Below are positions 24,454 to 34,480 of a stretch of 46,870 bases of DNA, in pieces. A model generated the notes under the pieces. That model was not told where the DNA came from, made no database searches, and was given only the letters and a program-made list of their open reading frames with translations. Source of the DNA: SURF-32 sp964648365 (GTDB lineage Bacteria; Planctomycetota; Phycisphaerae; UBA1845); NCBI GenBank assembly GCA_964648365.1, contig CAZYLK010000025.1, positions 1-46,870 on the forward strand, read 5' to 3'. Position 1 is the first letter of the stretch, and each line of letters starts with the position of its first letter. The translations under genes were made by a program, and so were the position numbers.

Positions 24454-25346
24454 GTGCCAGCTATCCAGCCCTCGCCGAGTCCGTCCCCTCCCTGCGGGTC
24501 GGGGTATTCGTGGAACTCACCAAGCCGCGGCTCAGCCTGCTGGCCGTCATCGCCGCGCTCGTCGGGTTCTACATGGGGGCCGATGCGGATACGCGGCTGA
24601 TCGCCTTCCTGGGGATGCTGGTCGGCGCGACGCTGATCGGCGGCTCCGCCAACACGCTGAACCAACTGCTGGAGCACAAGCTCGACGCCCGCATGAACCG
24701 CACGGCCGGGCGGCCGCTGCCGTCGGGTCGGCTGGCGCCGCATGAGTGCCTGTGGTTCGGCGTCGTTCTGAGCTTCGCCGGGCTCGGCGTGCTGACCCTT
24801 ACGACCAACCTGCTGGCCACGTTCGTCGCGGGCGCGATCCTGACGTCTTACGTCATGCTGTATACCCCGATGAAGCGGACGTCGCAGTGGAACACGCTGG
24901 TGGGCGCCGTTCCCGGCGCACTGCCGGTGCTGCTGGGGTGGGCGGCCGCGGACCGTGCGCTGGACGCGCACGCCTGGACGCTTTTCGCCATTGTCTTCGC
25001 ATGGCAGTTGCCGCATTTCTGGGCGATCTGCTGGGCTCATCGGCTTGATTACGAGCGGGCGGGGTATCGCATGTTGCCCGTCGGAGACGAGGCCGGCGTC
25101 CGCACCGGCTGGTGCGTCCTGGCCGGCGCCGTCGCGCTGGTGCCCATTTCGCTGCTGCCGTGGCTCCTGGGGCTGTGCGGACCGGGATACGCCTTCGGCG
25201 CACTCGAACTGGGCATTGTTTTCGCGCTGGCGGCGTCGCGGATGATCGCTCAACCCTCTATCGCGTCCGCCAGGCTCGCGTTCCTGACTTCGATCATCTA
25301 TCTGCCGATCCTGTTCGGCCTGCTCATGCTCGACAAGACGGCGTAA
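24450..25346 (+). CDS. ctaB: Protoheme IX farnesyltransferase (heme O synthase)
   Basis: A 298-residue UbiA-family membrane prenyltransferase that converts heme B to heme O. The family motif NQLLEHKLDARMNRTAGRPL is at about 71-90 with the Asp and Arg residues that hold the Mg-diphosphate. A second motif, HRLDYERAGYRMLP, lies near residue 205. About nine hydrophobic helices. The TTG at 24450 overlaps the ctaA stop as TTGA and gives the family's usual length; no ATG fits. It follows ctaA in the pathway order reversed (CtaB acts first). Confidence 0.9.
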   Translation: MSASYPALAESVPSLRVGVFVELTKPRLSLLAVIAALVGFYMGADADTRLIAFLGMLVGATLIGGSANTLNQLLEHKLDARMNRTAGRPLPSGRLAPHECLWFGVVLSFAGLGVLTLTTNLLATFVAGAILTSYVMLYTPMKRTSQWNTLVGAVPGALPVLLGWAAADRALDAHAWTLFAIVFAWQLPHFWAICWAHRLDYERAGYRMLPVGDEAGVRTGWCVLAGAVALVPISLLPWLLGLCGPGYAFGALELGIVFALAASRMIAQPSIASARLAFLTSIIYLPILFGLLMLDKTA

Positions 25347-25428
25347 TCGCGCCCGCCATCGCCCCTTCAGGATCGTCGGCACGCCGGCCGCGGCTCGACG
25401 GTTCGTGACCGGGCTCCTACATTAGGTC

Positions 25429-26580
25429 ATGCAATCCGACACCGCACCCCAAGCTCCGTCTCGACGGCGCATCGCACGTCGACGCCTCATCCTCGGCCTG
25501 GTCGCCGGCGCAGCCGGCATCACGTGGATCGTCGTCAGCGCCAAAGAGCCGGATCTGCGCGAGGACGAATCGCTGGTGTTCTTTTCGACGCTGGGCCACC
25601 GCACCGCGGAAAGTGACGGCTGGGTGCTGGACATTCATGGCTGGGTGTACGAGCCGGACGACGGCGATGCGCTGCTGGGGCCGCTGCGCCTGGCGCTGGA
25701 GCTGGATGAGTTCGACGAAGCGACCGGCCCGCCGGCGATCTTCCTGGAGCGGGCGCGCTGGTTCCTCGTCGATAACGAGCGCGACAAGCAGCTCAGCGTG
25801 CGCCTCGGCGACGCGACCTTTGCCCTGGAGCCGTCGTCCGCGGACGGCCATTTCGTCGGGAGAATCACGATCCCGGAAGGGCTGGTTCAGAATCTGCGCG
25901 CCTCGGGCCGGCTCGGCCGGGGCGTGATCGAGTTCAGCGCCGTGACCCCACCGGACCGATCGGACAGCTTCGGCGGGGGCGTGCTGTTGACCGAAGCCGA
26001 AGGCATCAGCGTCGTGTCCGACATCGACGACACGATTCGCGTCAGCAACGTCCGCGACAAGTCGGAGATGCTCAAAGGGACGTTCCTGCTGCCGTTTGTG
26101 GCGGTGCCGGGCATGGCAGACCTGTATCGCTCGTGGCAGCGACGACCGGCCGTCCGCTTCCACTACGTTTCCGCCAGTCCGTGGCAACTGTACGAGCCGC
26201 TCTCGACGTTCTTCGAGTCGGAGGGATTTCCGCCGGCATCGTATCACCTCAAGGAGTTTCGCTGGAAAGACAGCCGGTTCTTCAATCTGTTCGAGTCCGG
26301 CGAGGTCTACAAGCCCGAAACGATCGAACCGCTGCTGCTGCGGTTTCCCAAACGGCGTTTCCTGCTGATCGGCGATTCGGGCGAGAGCGATCCGGAGGCC
26401 TACGGGGAACTCGCCCGCAAGCATCCGAACCAGATCATCGGCATCGCGATTCGAAACGTGTCGGAAGAACCGGCATCCGCACCACGATATGCCGAGGCAT
26501 TCCGCGACGTACCGGCGGAGAAATGGCGCATCTTCAGCGAGCCGGGGGAGATTCAGGACATGATGCCTGGGAGCCGGTAG
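25429..26580 (+). CDS. App1-family phosphatase (DUF2183, HAD-like)
   Basis: A 383-residue protein. The N-terminus is basic with one hydrophobic segment (ILGLVAGAAGITWIVVSA, ~21-38), a signal anchor or uncleaved signal. The catalytic DxDxT motif is SDIDDTIRVS (Asp198, Asp200). HAD-like motif II is the Ser in HYVSASPW, and the acidic motif GDSGESDPEAY is near residue 306. Yeast App1 is a phosphatidate phosphatase of this family; the bacterial substrate is not established. It stands 82 bases after ctaB on the same strand and is convergent with the lipoprotein hydrolase. Confidence 0.88.
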   Translation: MQSDTAPQAPSRRRIARRRLILGLVAGAAGITWIVVSAKEPDLREDESLVFFSTLGHRTAESDGWVLDIHGWVYEPDDGDALLGPLRLALELDEFDEATGPPAIFLERARWFLVDNERDKQLSVRLGDATFALEPSSADGHFVGRITIPEGLVQNLRASGRLGRGVIEFSAVTPPDRSDSFGGGVLLTEAEGISVVSDIDDTIRVSNVRDKSEMLKGTFLLPFVAVPGMADLYRSWQRRPAVRFHYVSASPWQLYEPLSTFFESEGFPPASYHLKEFRWKDSRFFNLFESGEVYKPETIEPLLLRFPKRRFLLIGDSGESDPEAYGELARKHPNQIIGIAIRNVSEEPASAPRYAEAFRDVPAEKWRIFSEPGEIQDMMPGSR

Positions 26581-26615
26581 GCGCTCACGATCACTCGGGA
26601 CCGCTCCCGGCGCCG

Positions 26616-28007
26616 TCAGGATCCAAAATCCACGAGTCTGGCGGTCAGCGTCATCGGCTTTCCGTCGAAGCGGGTCTTGATGTCGATCTGCGCGATTCCG
26701 CCCGGCACCTGTTCACTGGTGTGGACGGTCGCCTGCGGATGGCTGCCCCAGTCGCTGAAGTCCGCGGGCGTTTCGATTGTCTGTACGGAGCAGTTCAGCT
26801 CCCTCGATCCGACGGAAACCACGATCGCCGGGCGTTGTTCGACGCGGCGGGCCGGATGCGTCGAGGGATGGTCTTCGGGCGCGATGGCGGCCGATTCATA
26901 AATCGTCTGATCGAAGACGGACTTCAGTCCCGCTCCCTCGACCTGCTCCCGGCGCAGCACGAGCACGTCTGCCGTTTTCTTGATCAGCGTAGTCTTGACG
27001 CGGAAGGGCCGGGTGCCGTCGGCGCCGCTCTGCTGACCGTCGAAGACGATCCACGAACCGACCGGGAATTTCGCCCACCGACGATAGTCGGGGTTTTCCA
27101 CGTGGCCCTCGGGGGCCGTCGAGGCCGCGAGCGCCGGAATCGGCTCCGCCGTCTCCACGAGGGGCGCTACGTAGCGCTGCACAAACGCCGCGGCAACGGT
27201 ATCGGTGTGGCCCCCGGCGTTGCCGTAACGCGAGAACTCCGGTTTCCACGGCACGACGACGAGCCTGTCGCCGTACAGCCGGCGTGTTTCAGCGGAAGCG
27301 GCGTGCGGCAACTGGGGGCCTTCGACGCCGATGGTCGCGGTGGTGCCGGAACCTCGATCGGCCGTGCCGGCCGTGGGCACGAGGCCGGTCAGAACCATGT
27401 CCCGACGAGACGTAGTGACGTACATCCGACCGTTCACGCGGTTGAGCGCACGGGTCAGATCGTAGGTCGCGCTCAACGACCCGGAAAGCAGGATCACATT
27501 CTCGACGTTTGTGTCGCGGGGCAGCGCTTCGAGCGTGAAGACCGCCACGGCGGTGCCGGCGGAGAGTCCCATGAGCGTCACGGGCGCGCCCGGATGCTCC
27601 TTCTGGTACGCTACGATTTCGTTCGCAAGTTCGGACGCCTTGCCCCTCTTGTAAGAGTTGCTGGCCGTCTGGTCCGCCAGCACGCCGAGGCCCGTCTCCC
27701 AGTTGAACATCTCGCCGGCGCCGCTGTAACCTGCCTTCCGCAATCCCTCCCGCACGCCGCCGGACCAGTTGGTAATGCCTCCGCCCCCGGCACCGTCGAG
27801 GTAGTACACATAGCCGCACTCCATGCGCGCGGCCCGATCCGGAGAGACGCAGCCGGCGCCAACCGCGGTCATGACGAGCGCGAGCAGGCCGAGGGCCAAG
27901 CGCATACCACGGCGGGTTAGCTGTGTTTGCCGGCGCGGATCGTCGACGCGCGCGACGTTCCGCAGCGTCGAAACGGCATGCGTGGGAGACATCGCTACGA
28001 GGGGCAT
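26616..28007 (-). CDS. Lipoprotein with alpha/beta-hydrolase-like domain
   Basis: A 463-residue exported protein. The start at 28007 has AGGAG at eight bases. This gives a long n-region (34 residues) before the hydrophobic stretch and the lipobox VGAGC (Cys53); a start at Met35 (27905) would give a normal signal peptide but lacks a ribosome site. The nucleophile elbow MGLSAGTAV holds Ser149 and a His candidate occurs in GGHTDTV. The last 160 residues (about 305-463) form a separate beta-rich domain (VGSWIVFDGQQ, VKTTLIKKT). Located 127 bases after the TolC-like gene on the same strand. Substrate unknown. Confidence 0.75.
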   Translation of the reverse strand: MPLVAMSPTHAVSTLRNVARVDDPRRQTQLTRRGMRLALGLLALVMTAVGAGCVSPDRAARMECGYVYYLDGAGGGGITNWSGGVREGLRKAGYSGAGEMFNWETGLGVLADQTASNSYKRGKASELANEIVAYQKEHPGAPVTLMGLSAGTAVAVFTLEALPRDTNVENVILLSGSLSATYDLTRALNRVNGRMYVTTSRRDMVLTGLVPTAGTADRGSGTTATIGVEGPQLPHAASAETRRLYGDRLVVVPWKPEFSRYGNAGGHTDTVAAAFVQRYVAPLVETAEPIPALAASTAPEGHVENPDYRRWAKFPVGSWIVFDGQQSGADGTRPFRVKTTLIKKTADVLVLRREQVEGAGLKSVFDQTIYESAAIAPEDHPSTHPARRVEQRPAIVVSVGSRELNCSVQTIETPADFSDWGSHPQATVHTSEQVPGGIAQIDIKTRFDGKPMTLTARLVDFGS

Positions 28008-28134
28008 GGCTGCACTCCTGATTTTGCGAATGGGTGGGACGGCATCGCACCGCCGCGGCTCCCACCAAGCTGCTGAAGTTCGCCCATCCCGTCCCGAACG
28101 TCAACAAGAACGGACAGCCGGCGACCGCCGCGGC

Positions 28135-29712
28135 TCAGGGGCCGGCATCGCCCGGCCGCCGTTCCCGATATGCCGCGGCCGCCGCGTTCAGATCGCTCCA
28201 TGCCTGGCGCAGGCTCACCCGCGCCAGCGAAAGCTCAACCTCGGCAGCCAGGTAATCGCGCTGGGCCTCGTTGAGTCGAACGAGAGAATCCCGTCCGGCC
28301 AGATACCCGACCTGGATCACGCGGCGGTTCTCGCGCGCCGTTTCCAGCGCTTCGCGGCGAAGCAGGATCTCCGTCTGGCGGTCGCGAATGCGGATGATCG
28401 CCTGGCGCACCTGCGACTGCACGGCAAGCCTCAGCCGCGCCGTTCGAGCCACGGCCTCGGCCACGCCGCTCTCCGCCTGACGCAGCCGGGCCTCGCGCGA
28501 GCCGCCGTCGTACAACTCCCATCGCAGTTCGATCCCGACGGCCGACGCCTGATCATCCTCCCCGTACTTGAGATTGGAAACGCGATCAAACCCCCACGTG
28601 CCGCTGACGGCAAGGGTCGGCAGGAACAGACCCCGGGCCATGTTGACCTGTTCGCGCTGAGCGCCGGTCAGATGTTGCAGTTGTTCCACGTCGGGACGGT
28701 TGGCCATCGCGCGGGCAAGCCACTCGTCGGTGCTCGGGAGCGTCAGGAGATTCGGCGATTCATCGGAGAGCAGATCCAGCTCGATGTGGTCGGGCAGCGC
28801 AGCGTCACCCAGACCGATCAGTTCGGCAAGGATGACCCTGGCGGCATCATGCACGCCGCGGGCGGCTGAGAGATTGGCCTGAGCCGCCAGAACCCGCAGG
28901 CGGAAGTTCTCGACGTCCACTTTCGCCGCGCGGCCGGCGTTTTCGAGTTTCTGCGTCTCCTCCAGTTGTTCCTGACTGAATGCCTCGTCGGCCGCGGCGA
29001 TCCGGACCTGTTCCCGCGCAAGCTGCACGCGGTAGTAGGCCGCGTCGACGGCCTGGATGATCTGCCGCTCCAGATCGACGAGGGCGGCCGCGCTCGCACG
29101 ATGCTGGTACTTGGCCGCCAGCACCTGGGCGTCGCGCACGTAGCCGTCGTAGAGGATCCAGCTCGCCGTCAAGGCGGTTGTGTGCTGGCTGAAGGAGTTA
29201 TGGTCGCCACCCAGCTCGTAGCTGTTCCGCTGGCGGGACAGTTCGATCAGGGTCGTCAGCGAAAACTCGCGATTCGGATCGAAGTCCGCCGTCGTCGACT
29301 GAGGGATCAGGTCGGAAAAGAGCTGATTCGTGCTGGCCGGCGTGTCGAAGGTGCGCGTGTGCGTCTGTGACAGAACGAGGCTCGGCAGGAATGCCGCCCT
29401 GGCTCGGGCAATGGCCCACCGGGCGCTCTCCAGGCGGGCCTCGGCGGCGCGGAGGTCGGGGTTGCCGGCCATGGCGACGCGCCGGGCCTCTTCAAGCCGC
29501 AACGTGTCCGGACGCTCAAGCTGGCCGAACGGGTCATGGAGCACCCGTTCCATCGTAGGGGGCGCCTCGTCGGGATCCCGGGTGATGGCCTGGAAGTGTC
29601 GTCGCGTGGCTTCCTTCAGGGAGACGTTCGGCGCGGAACACCCGACGCCGCAGAGCCAGACCAGGCCGGCCATCGTCAGCCCGAGTCGCGCCACCCGCTC
29701 CGCCATGACCAT
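28135..29712 (-). CDS. TolC-family outer-membrane efflux lipoprotein
   Basis: A 525-residue outer-membrane channel component. Lipobox VGC at about residue 25 (LVWLCGVGC). Two OEP repeats: LRLEEARRVAMAGNPDLRAAEARLESARW (~75) and the second repeat from about 285 (LARAMANRPDVEQLQ). Long amphipathic helices between them and periplasmic-facing beta segments such as NREFSLTTLIELSRQRNSYELG. The ATG at 29712 has GGAG seven bases upstream; another ATG lies two codons later. It follows the RND pump by 28 bases and completes a tripartite efflux system. Confidence 0.9.
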   Translation of the reverse strand: MVMAERVARLGLTMAGLVWLCGVGCSAPNVSLKEATRRHFQAITRDPDEAPPTMERVLHDPFGQLERPDTLRLEEARRVAMAGNPDLRAAEARLESARWAIARARAAFLPSLVLSQTHTRTFDTPASTNQLFSDLIPQSTTADFDPNREFSLTTLIELSRQRNSYELGGDHNSFSQHTTALTASWILYDGYVRDAQVLAAKYQHRASAAALVDLERQIIQAVDAAYYRVQLAREQVRIAAADEAFSQEQLEETQKLENAGRAAKVDVENFRLRVLAAQANLSAARGVHDAARVILAELIGLGDAALPDHIELDLLSDESPNLLTLPSTDEWLARAMANRPDVEQLQHLTGAQREQVNMARGLFLPTLAVSGTWGFDRVSNLKYGEDDQASAVGIELRWELYDGGSREARLRQAESGVAEAVARTARLRLAVQSQVRQAIIRIRDRQTEILLRREALETARENRRVIQVGYLAGRDSLVRLNEAQRDYLAAEVELSLARVSLRQAWSDLNAAAAAYRERRPGDAGP

Positions 29713-29740
29713 ACGCACGCTCCGTCGTGAACTCGGGGCC

Positions 29741-32700
29741 CTACACCGGGCAGTCGACCGCATCCGCGGTCGGAAACGCTCCCCCCCGCCACAGCCACCG
29801 GGCAGCGCGCTTCAGGTCGTTGAGCGCCAGGTAAAGCGCGGGAACCACCAGCAGCGTGAGCACGGTTGCAAACGCCAGCCCGAAGGCAATCGAAACCGCC
29901 ATGGGGATAAGCGACTGCGCCTGGGCGCTGCGTTCGGCCAGCAGCGGGAGCATCCCGGCGACCGTCGTGACGCTCGTCAGCATGATCGCGCGGAACCGCG
30001 CCGTGGCCGCGTTGACGACCGCCTCCGCCACGCCGCCGCGGCAGCCCAGGTTCCGGTTGATTTCGTCGATCAGCACGAGCGAGTCATTCACGACGATCCC
30101 TGCGAGCGCGACCATACCGAACACGCTCATCAGGCTCAGATCATACCCGAGCAGCCAGTGCCCCGCGACCGCGCCGACGAAGCCCAAGGGGATGGCGGTC
30201 ATGATGATAAGCGGGCGTACGTAGGACCGCAGCACCGTACCCATCAGGGCGAATCCGGCCACGGCCGCGATCGCGGAAGCCCGCAGGAGGCTCGCGAACG
30301 ACTCGCTGAGGCGCTTGCGTTCGCCATCGAGGACGTAGGTCACGCCGGGATGGCGTGCATCAAGGCCGGGGAGGAAGTTCTCCTCCATGTCCCGGATGAC
30401 CTGCTCGACGTTGGTGTAACGCACGTCGGCATCGGCCCGCACGGTGACTCGGCGCAGGCCTGCCTGTCGGGCGATCGTCGAGTAGCCCTGCGTCATCTCC
30501 GTGTCGGCGACTTCGACGAAGGGCACGAGCGCCCCGGCCGGAGTGCGGACGCTCAGGTTCTCGACGGCGCCAAGCGTGCCTCGATCGCGCTCGACGGCGG
30601 CGACCACGACGCGGAGTTCGTCGTCGCCGCGCTGGAGCCGCAGCACCTCGCTGCCGAGCAGGCCCCGTCGAAGTTGCGACGCCAGGTCGGCAACGGTCAG
30701 ACCCAGCGGACCCGCGGCTTCCTTGAGTCGAACGCGCAGCTCGCGCTTGCCTGCCGGCAGGCTGTCATCCACGTCGAAGACGCCCTCGTAGGTCGCCAGC
30801 TTGGCGCGGACCTCAGCGGCTGCGTCCTTGAGACGGTCGAGATCCTCGCCGAGCAGTCGGATCTCGATCGGGCGCTCGCCGGGGCCGGGCGCCTGGCGAC
30901 GGATACTCAACGCGCTCGCCTGGGGGATGACGCCGATGCGCTTGCGCCACTGTTCGATGATCGCGCCGACATCGATGCCGCGTTCTTCAGCCGGTGTCAG
31001 CTCGAGGGTCGTTTCGCCCAGGAAGCTGCCCCGTCGTGACGTGTACCCCCCCCACTCGCCGACCACCGAGTAAAGATGCTGCACCGGTCGCTGCGCGTTC
31101 GGGGCGTCCGGGCGCAGGTCGTCGTTCAGCGCCAGCGCCGCCGCTTCCATCTGTTCCACCGCCGCTTCCGTAACGGCGATCGGCGTGCCTTCCGGAAAGC
31201 GGATCTGCGCCCGGACGACGTTACCGTCCGTGTCGGGGAACATGACGAACGCCGTACGGCCGCCGAGTACCGCGCCGGCGCAGATAAAGATCAGCGCGAC
31301 CGAACCTCCCACGACGACCCAGCGCCAGGGCAGGCATCGCCGCAGCACGGGGCCGTAGCCGCGCGTGATCACGTCATCCAACCAGGCGTCGACACGTCGG
31401 CGCAACCGCCGCGGCGCGGAGTCTCGTCCGCCGCCGGACGACTCATCGCGCGTCAACTCCACCAGATGTGCCGGGAGGATGACGAAGGCCTCCAGCGCCG
31501 AAGCGCCGATGGCAGCAATGACCGCGATCGGCAGAACGAAGATCAGCTTTCCCATCACGCCGTCGACGGCCATCAGGGGCAGGAATGCCATCACCGTCGT
31601 GGCAGACGACATCAGCACCGGCAAAGCCACGCTGCGCGTGCCGTCCACGGCCGCCAGTTCCGGCGTCTTCCCTGTCCGGGCTTCCGCCCGCACGCGCTCA
31701 GCCACCACGATGGCGTCGTCCACAATGATGCCGGTGGCCATCAGCAGACCCATCAGGGTGATCATGTTCAGCGTCGCACCGGTCAGGCCGAGCATGACGA
31801 GCGCCCCGGCATAGGCGACGGGGATGCCCAGCGCGACGCACAGTGACGTTCTCCAGTCGAGAAAGAGCATCAGGCACAGAAGCACCAGCAGCAGGCCCCA
31901 GGCGCCGCTCTCGATCAGCATGTCGATGCGCGCGTCCACGTCGACCGAGGCGTCGCCCCAGGTCGACAGTTCCAGCCCGTCGGGAAGCTCGGCCTGCGCC
32001 GCCGTGACGAACTCGCGAACAATGGCGGCGATGCGGCTGATGTCCTCGCCGGCCGTCCGGGAGACCGCGAGCATGATGCCGGGCTTGCCGTTAATCCGTC
32101 CGTAGACGGGCGTTTCCTCGAAGGCGTCGCGAACGTCGGCGATCTGCCCGAGCCGGATCATGGTGCCATCCGGCCGCGCGATCACGACCAGATCCTGGTA
32201 GTCCTCGACCGTGTAGTGCTGGCCGATCGTCCGGACGCTGATCTCCTCCGGTCCGCTGCGCAGGGCGCCGGCGGGCAGGTCGAGGCTGCCGGCCGATATG
32301 GCTGCGGTCAATCCGCCCAGGGTCAGGCCGTAACGCTCCAGCGCCTCGCGGGAGACGCGGATGGATATCTCGCGGTCCCGCGCGCCGGACAGTGTGACCT
32401 GCGAGATTTCCGGGCGGCGCAGCAGCCGGCGGCGCACTTCCTCGGCGACGCTGCGGATCGTCTCTTCCGGCGCGTCGCCGCCGACGCCGACGTTGATCAC
32501 CGGGGAGCGGATCATCATCTCGCTGATGACCGGCTGCTCGGCCAGGGATGGAAAAGAGGTAATGGCGCTGACGCGATCGCGCACGTCGCGTATGACCTCG
32601 TCGGCGGTGACCAGGGACGCATCAAACTCCGCAAACACCTGGCCCACGTCGTCGGTGGCGAAGGACACGATCTCGCGCAGTCCGGCGATGCCCCCGATCG

Positions 32701-32914
32701 CCTGCTCGACTTTCGTGCATATCCCGGCTTCGACATCCAACGGGCTGGCGCCGGGGTAGGGGACGGTGATCAGCACGTAGTCGACGGACGTATCGGGGAA
32801 GGCTTCGCGCGGCATGCGCAGGCCGATCACGCCGCCGGCCACGAGAATGCTGACGGCCAGCAGATTGGCCGCAACCGGGTTTCGCACGATGGCAGTCAGG
32901 ATCCCTCGCGACAT
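29741..32914 (-). CDS. RND-family efflux pump (AcrB/HAE-like)
   Basis: A 1057-residue inner-membrane proton antiporter. It begins with the usual ILTAIVRNPVAANLLAV helix and the pore-domain motif PGASPLDVEAGICTKVEQAI. Twelve hydrophobic helices in two groups with two large periplasmic loops. The proton-relay Asp pair is in IIVDDAIVVAERV (helix 4). VSIAFGLAFATVLTLLVVPALY ends the protein. Start at ATG 32914 with GGGAG at seven bases; the adjacent GTG at 32917 is unlikely. The adaptor gene lies 102 bases upstream, TolC 28 bases downstream. Substrate (drug, lipid or metal) cannot be told; no metal-binding Met/His set stands out. Confidence 0.93.
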   Translation of the reverse strand: MSRGILTAIVRNPVAANLLAVSILVAGGVIGLRMPREAFPDTSVDYVLITVPYPGASPLDVEAGICTKVEQAIGGIAGLREIVSFATDDVGQVFAEFDASLVTADEVIRDVRDRVSAITSFPSLAEQPVISEMMIRSPVINVGVGGDAPEETIRSVAEEVRRRLLRRPEISQVTLSGARDREISIRVSREALERYGLTLGGLTAAISAGSLDLPAGALRSGPEEISVRTIGQHYTVEDYQDLVVIARPDGTMIRLGQIADVRDAFEETPVYGRINGKPGIMLAVSRTAGEDISRIAAIVREFVTAAQAELPDGLELSTWGDASVDVDARIDMLIESGAWGLLLVLLCLMLFLDWRTSLCVALGIPVAYAGALVMLGLTGATLNMITLMGLLMATGIIVDDAIVVAERVRAEARTGKTPELAAVDGTRSVALPVLMSSATTVMAFLPLMAVDGVMGKLIFVLPIAVIAAIGASALEAFVILPAHLVELTRDESSGGGRDSAPRRLRRRVDAWLDDVITRGYGPVLRRCLPWRWVVVGGSVALIFICAGAVLGGRTAFVMFPDTDGNVVRAQIRFPEGTPIAVTEAAVEQMEAAALALNDDLRPDAPNAQRPVQHLYSVVGEWGGYTSRRGSFLGETTLELTPAEERGIDVGAIIEQWRKRIGVIPQASALSIRRQAPGPGERPIEIRLLGEDLDRLKDAAAEVRAKLATYEGVFDVDDSLPAGKRELRVRLKEAAGPLGLTVADLASQLRRGLLGSEVLRLQRGDDELRVVVAAVERDRGTLGAVENLSVRTPAGALVPFVEVADTEMTQGYSTIARQAGLRRVTVRADADVRYTNVEQVIRDMEENFLPGLDARHPGVTYVLDGERKRLSESFASLLRASAIAAVAGFALMGTVLRSYVRPLIIMTAIPLGFVGAVAGHWLLGYDLSLMSVFGMVALAGIVVNDSLVLIDEINRNLGCRGGVAEAVVNAATARFRAIMLTSVTTVAGMLPLLAERSAQAQSLIPMAVSIAFGLAFATVLTLLVVPALYLALNDLKRAARWLWRGGAFPTADAVDCPV

Positions 32915-33016
32915 CACAGCACTCCCTGGCGTAGCCCCCCCCGGACGCCGGCCGGAAGCGGCAGGCGTCAGCCGGGGCGGGGTCCTACGCGAGAACGAAC
33001 TTCAATGATCACGGAC

Positions 33017-34480
33017 TTAGCGATTCTGTCGGGTATTGTGGGCCTCCGGCGCGCCGGCCTGTGCGACGCGGGCGGGCTCGGCCCGGGACAAGCCCGTGGC
33101 TTGCGCCGCCGCGACCTGTGCTTCCACCGCACTCGGATCGGCCAGCGCCAGCCCCATCCCGATGACGGGACGCTCCAACGGCGAGACGACGACCCACTCG
33201 CCCGGCGACACGCCGCCCTCGGACGCCTCGACGCGCGGGTCGAGCATCAGTTCGTCGAACAGCGTGCGCATGACGGTCACGGCTCGGCGTGCAAGCCGCC
33301 CCGTCGCCGGATGCGTCGCATCCGGCTCGAAGACGTACACCCATCGCTGGTCGTACACGGCATGACGCGGTACGAGCAGCGCCGCCTGCTGCGTCTGTGC
33401 CGGAAGTTCCACCCGGCAGAACATGCCCACGGCCAGATCCACCGCCGAGCCCGCGTCGCCCGATCGGCTGCTCAGATCCTCGCGGGTCACTTCGACCACC
33501 AGCCGAGCCGTTCTCGTGTGCTCGTCGACTCTCTCAAACCTGGCGACGCGGCCAGTCCATTCCACCGAACCGCCGGGGTTCGTCCACGACACTACGGCCC
33601 GCGGCGGATTTCCCGCGGGACCGCGCGCGAGCGCGGCCGGACGGACGCCGTCGGCGAGCCACTCCAGGTCGCGCAGCTCCACCCCGATCGGGATCTCCAG
33701 CGCGCTGATGTCCGTCAGCGTAGCCAGCGGAATGTGCGCGGTGACCACCTGCGAGACGACGGCAGCGACGGACTCGACCCGCGCGTCGAAGGGGCAGGCG
33801 ATGCGCGTGTTGGTCAGATCCCGCCGGGCAAGATCCAGCCGCGCCCGCGCAGCATCCAGACCGGCCTGGGCTTCCTGGATCAACAGCGGCGCCATGTCGC
33901 GACGCGCCGTCAACTCGACCATCGCGTCGTTTTGACGCAGATAGTGCAGCAGCGCTGCATCGACGCCGGAGCGCGTGCCGACCCGGTCTTCTTCGTACAG
34001 CCGCCGGGACGTCTCGTACTCGTTCTCGTCGATCTCCAGGATTCGCGCAGTGTTTTGAATGCGTTCTTCGAGCCGGGCCGCTTCAGCCGACTGAAGCGCC
34101 AGCCCTGCTTCCAGGCTTCGCACCTCGGCTTCGCTCTGGCGGACACGCGCCTCGTACGGCGCCGCATCGACCTCAACCAGCAATTCGCCCGAGTAGATGA
34201 TGCGACCGGGCGCCAGGCCCTCGTGGATGCGGACGACGCGGCCGCTTACTTCGGGGACGACGGGCAACCGGCTCTTCGGCTGCACGGTGCCATATCCAAC
34301 GATCGGGGGCGCAATCGTCCGAGGCTCCACCACGGCCACCGCGACGGAGGGAACGGCCACGAGGTCGGCGCGCTGCGGCGGTATCGGACGGGTATGCAGC
34401 AGGTGCGACATGACGGCGAATCCGCCGACCGCGCAGCCGATGGCAAGCGTGACGTTGAGAATAAGGCGCAAGAGTTTCAT
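33017..34480 (-). CDS. RND efflux periplasmic adaptor (HlyD/AcrA-like)
   Basis: A 487-residue membrane-fusion protein. An N-terminal hydrophobic anchor (about 5-27) is followed by the lipoyl-like domain (VGYGTVQPKSRLPVVPEVSGRVV, ~60-85), a helical hairpin (about 100-220, many Glu/Arg/Ala heptads), the second lipoyl half (ACPFDARVESVAAVVSQ, ~230) and a beta barrel. The Pro/Ala-rich C-terminus (after about 440) looks like a tail unlike the family. GAGGGT precedes the ATG. First gene of the adaptor-pump-channel operon. Confidence 0.9.
   Translation of the reverse strand: MKLLRLILNVTLAIGCAVGGFAVMSHLLHTRPIPPQRADLVAVPSVAVAVVEPRTIAPPIVGYGTVQPKSRLPVVPEVSGRVVRIHEGLAPGRIIYSGELLVEVDAAPYEARVRQSEAEVRSLEAGLALQSAEAARLEERIQNTARILEIDENEYETSRRLYEEDRVGTRSGVDAALLHYLRQNDAMVELTARRDMAPLLIQEAQAGLDAARARLDLARRDLTNTRIACPFDARVESVAAVVSQVVTAHIPLATLTDISALEIPIGVELRDLEWLADGVRPAALARGPAGNPPRAVVSWTNPGGSVEWTGRVARFERVDEHTRTARLVVEVTREDLSSRSGDAGSAVDLAVGMFCRVELPAQTQQAALLVPRHAVYDQRWVYVFEPDATHPATGRLARRAVTVMRTLFDELMLDPRVEASEGGVSPGEWVVVSPLERPVIGMGLALADPSAVEAQVAAAQATGLSRAEPARVAQAGAPEAHNTRQNR

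Noticed and set aside
26133..27920. 595-codon plus-strand frame overlapping App1 and the lipoprotein hydrolase
   Set aside because: It crosses the ends of two convergent genes with good motifs and shows none itself.
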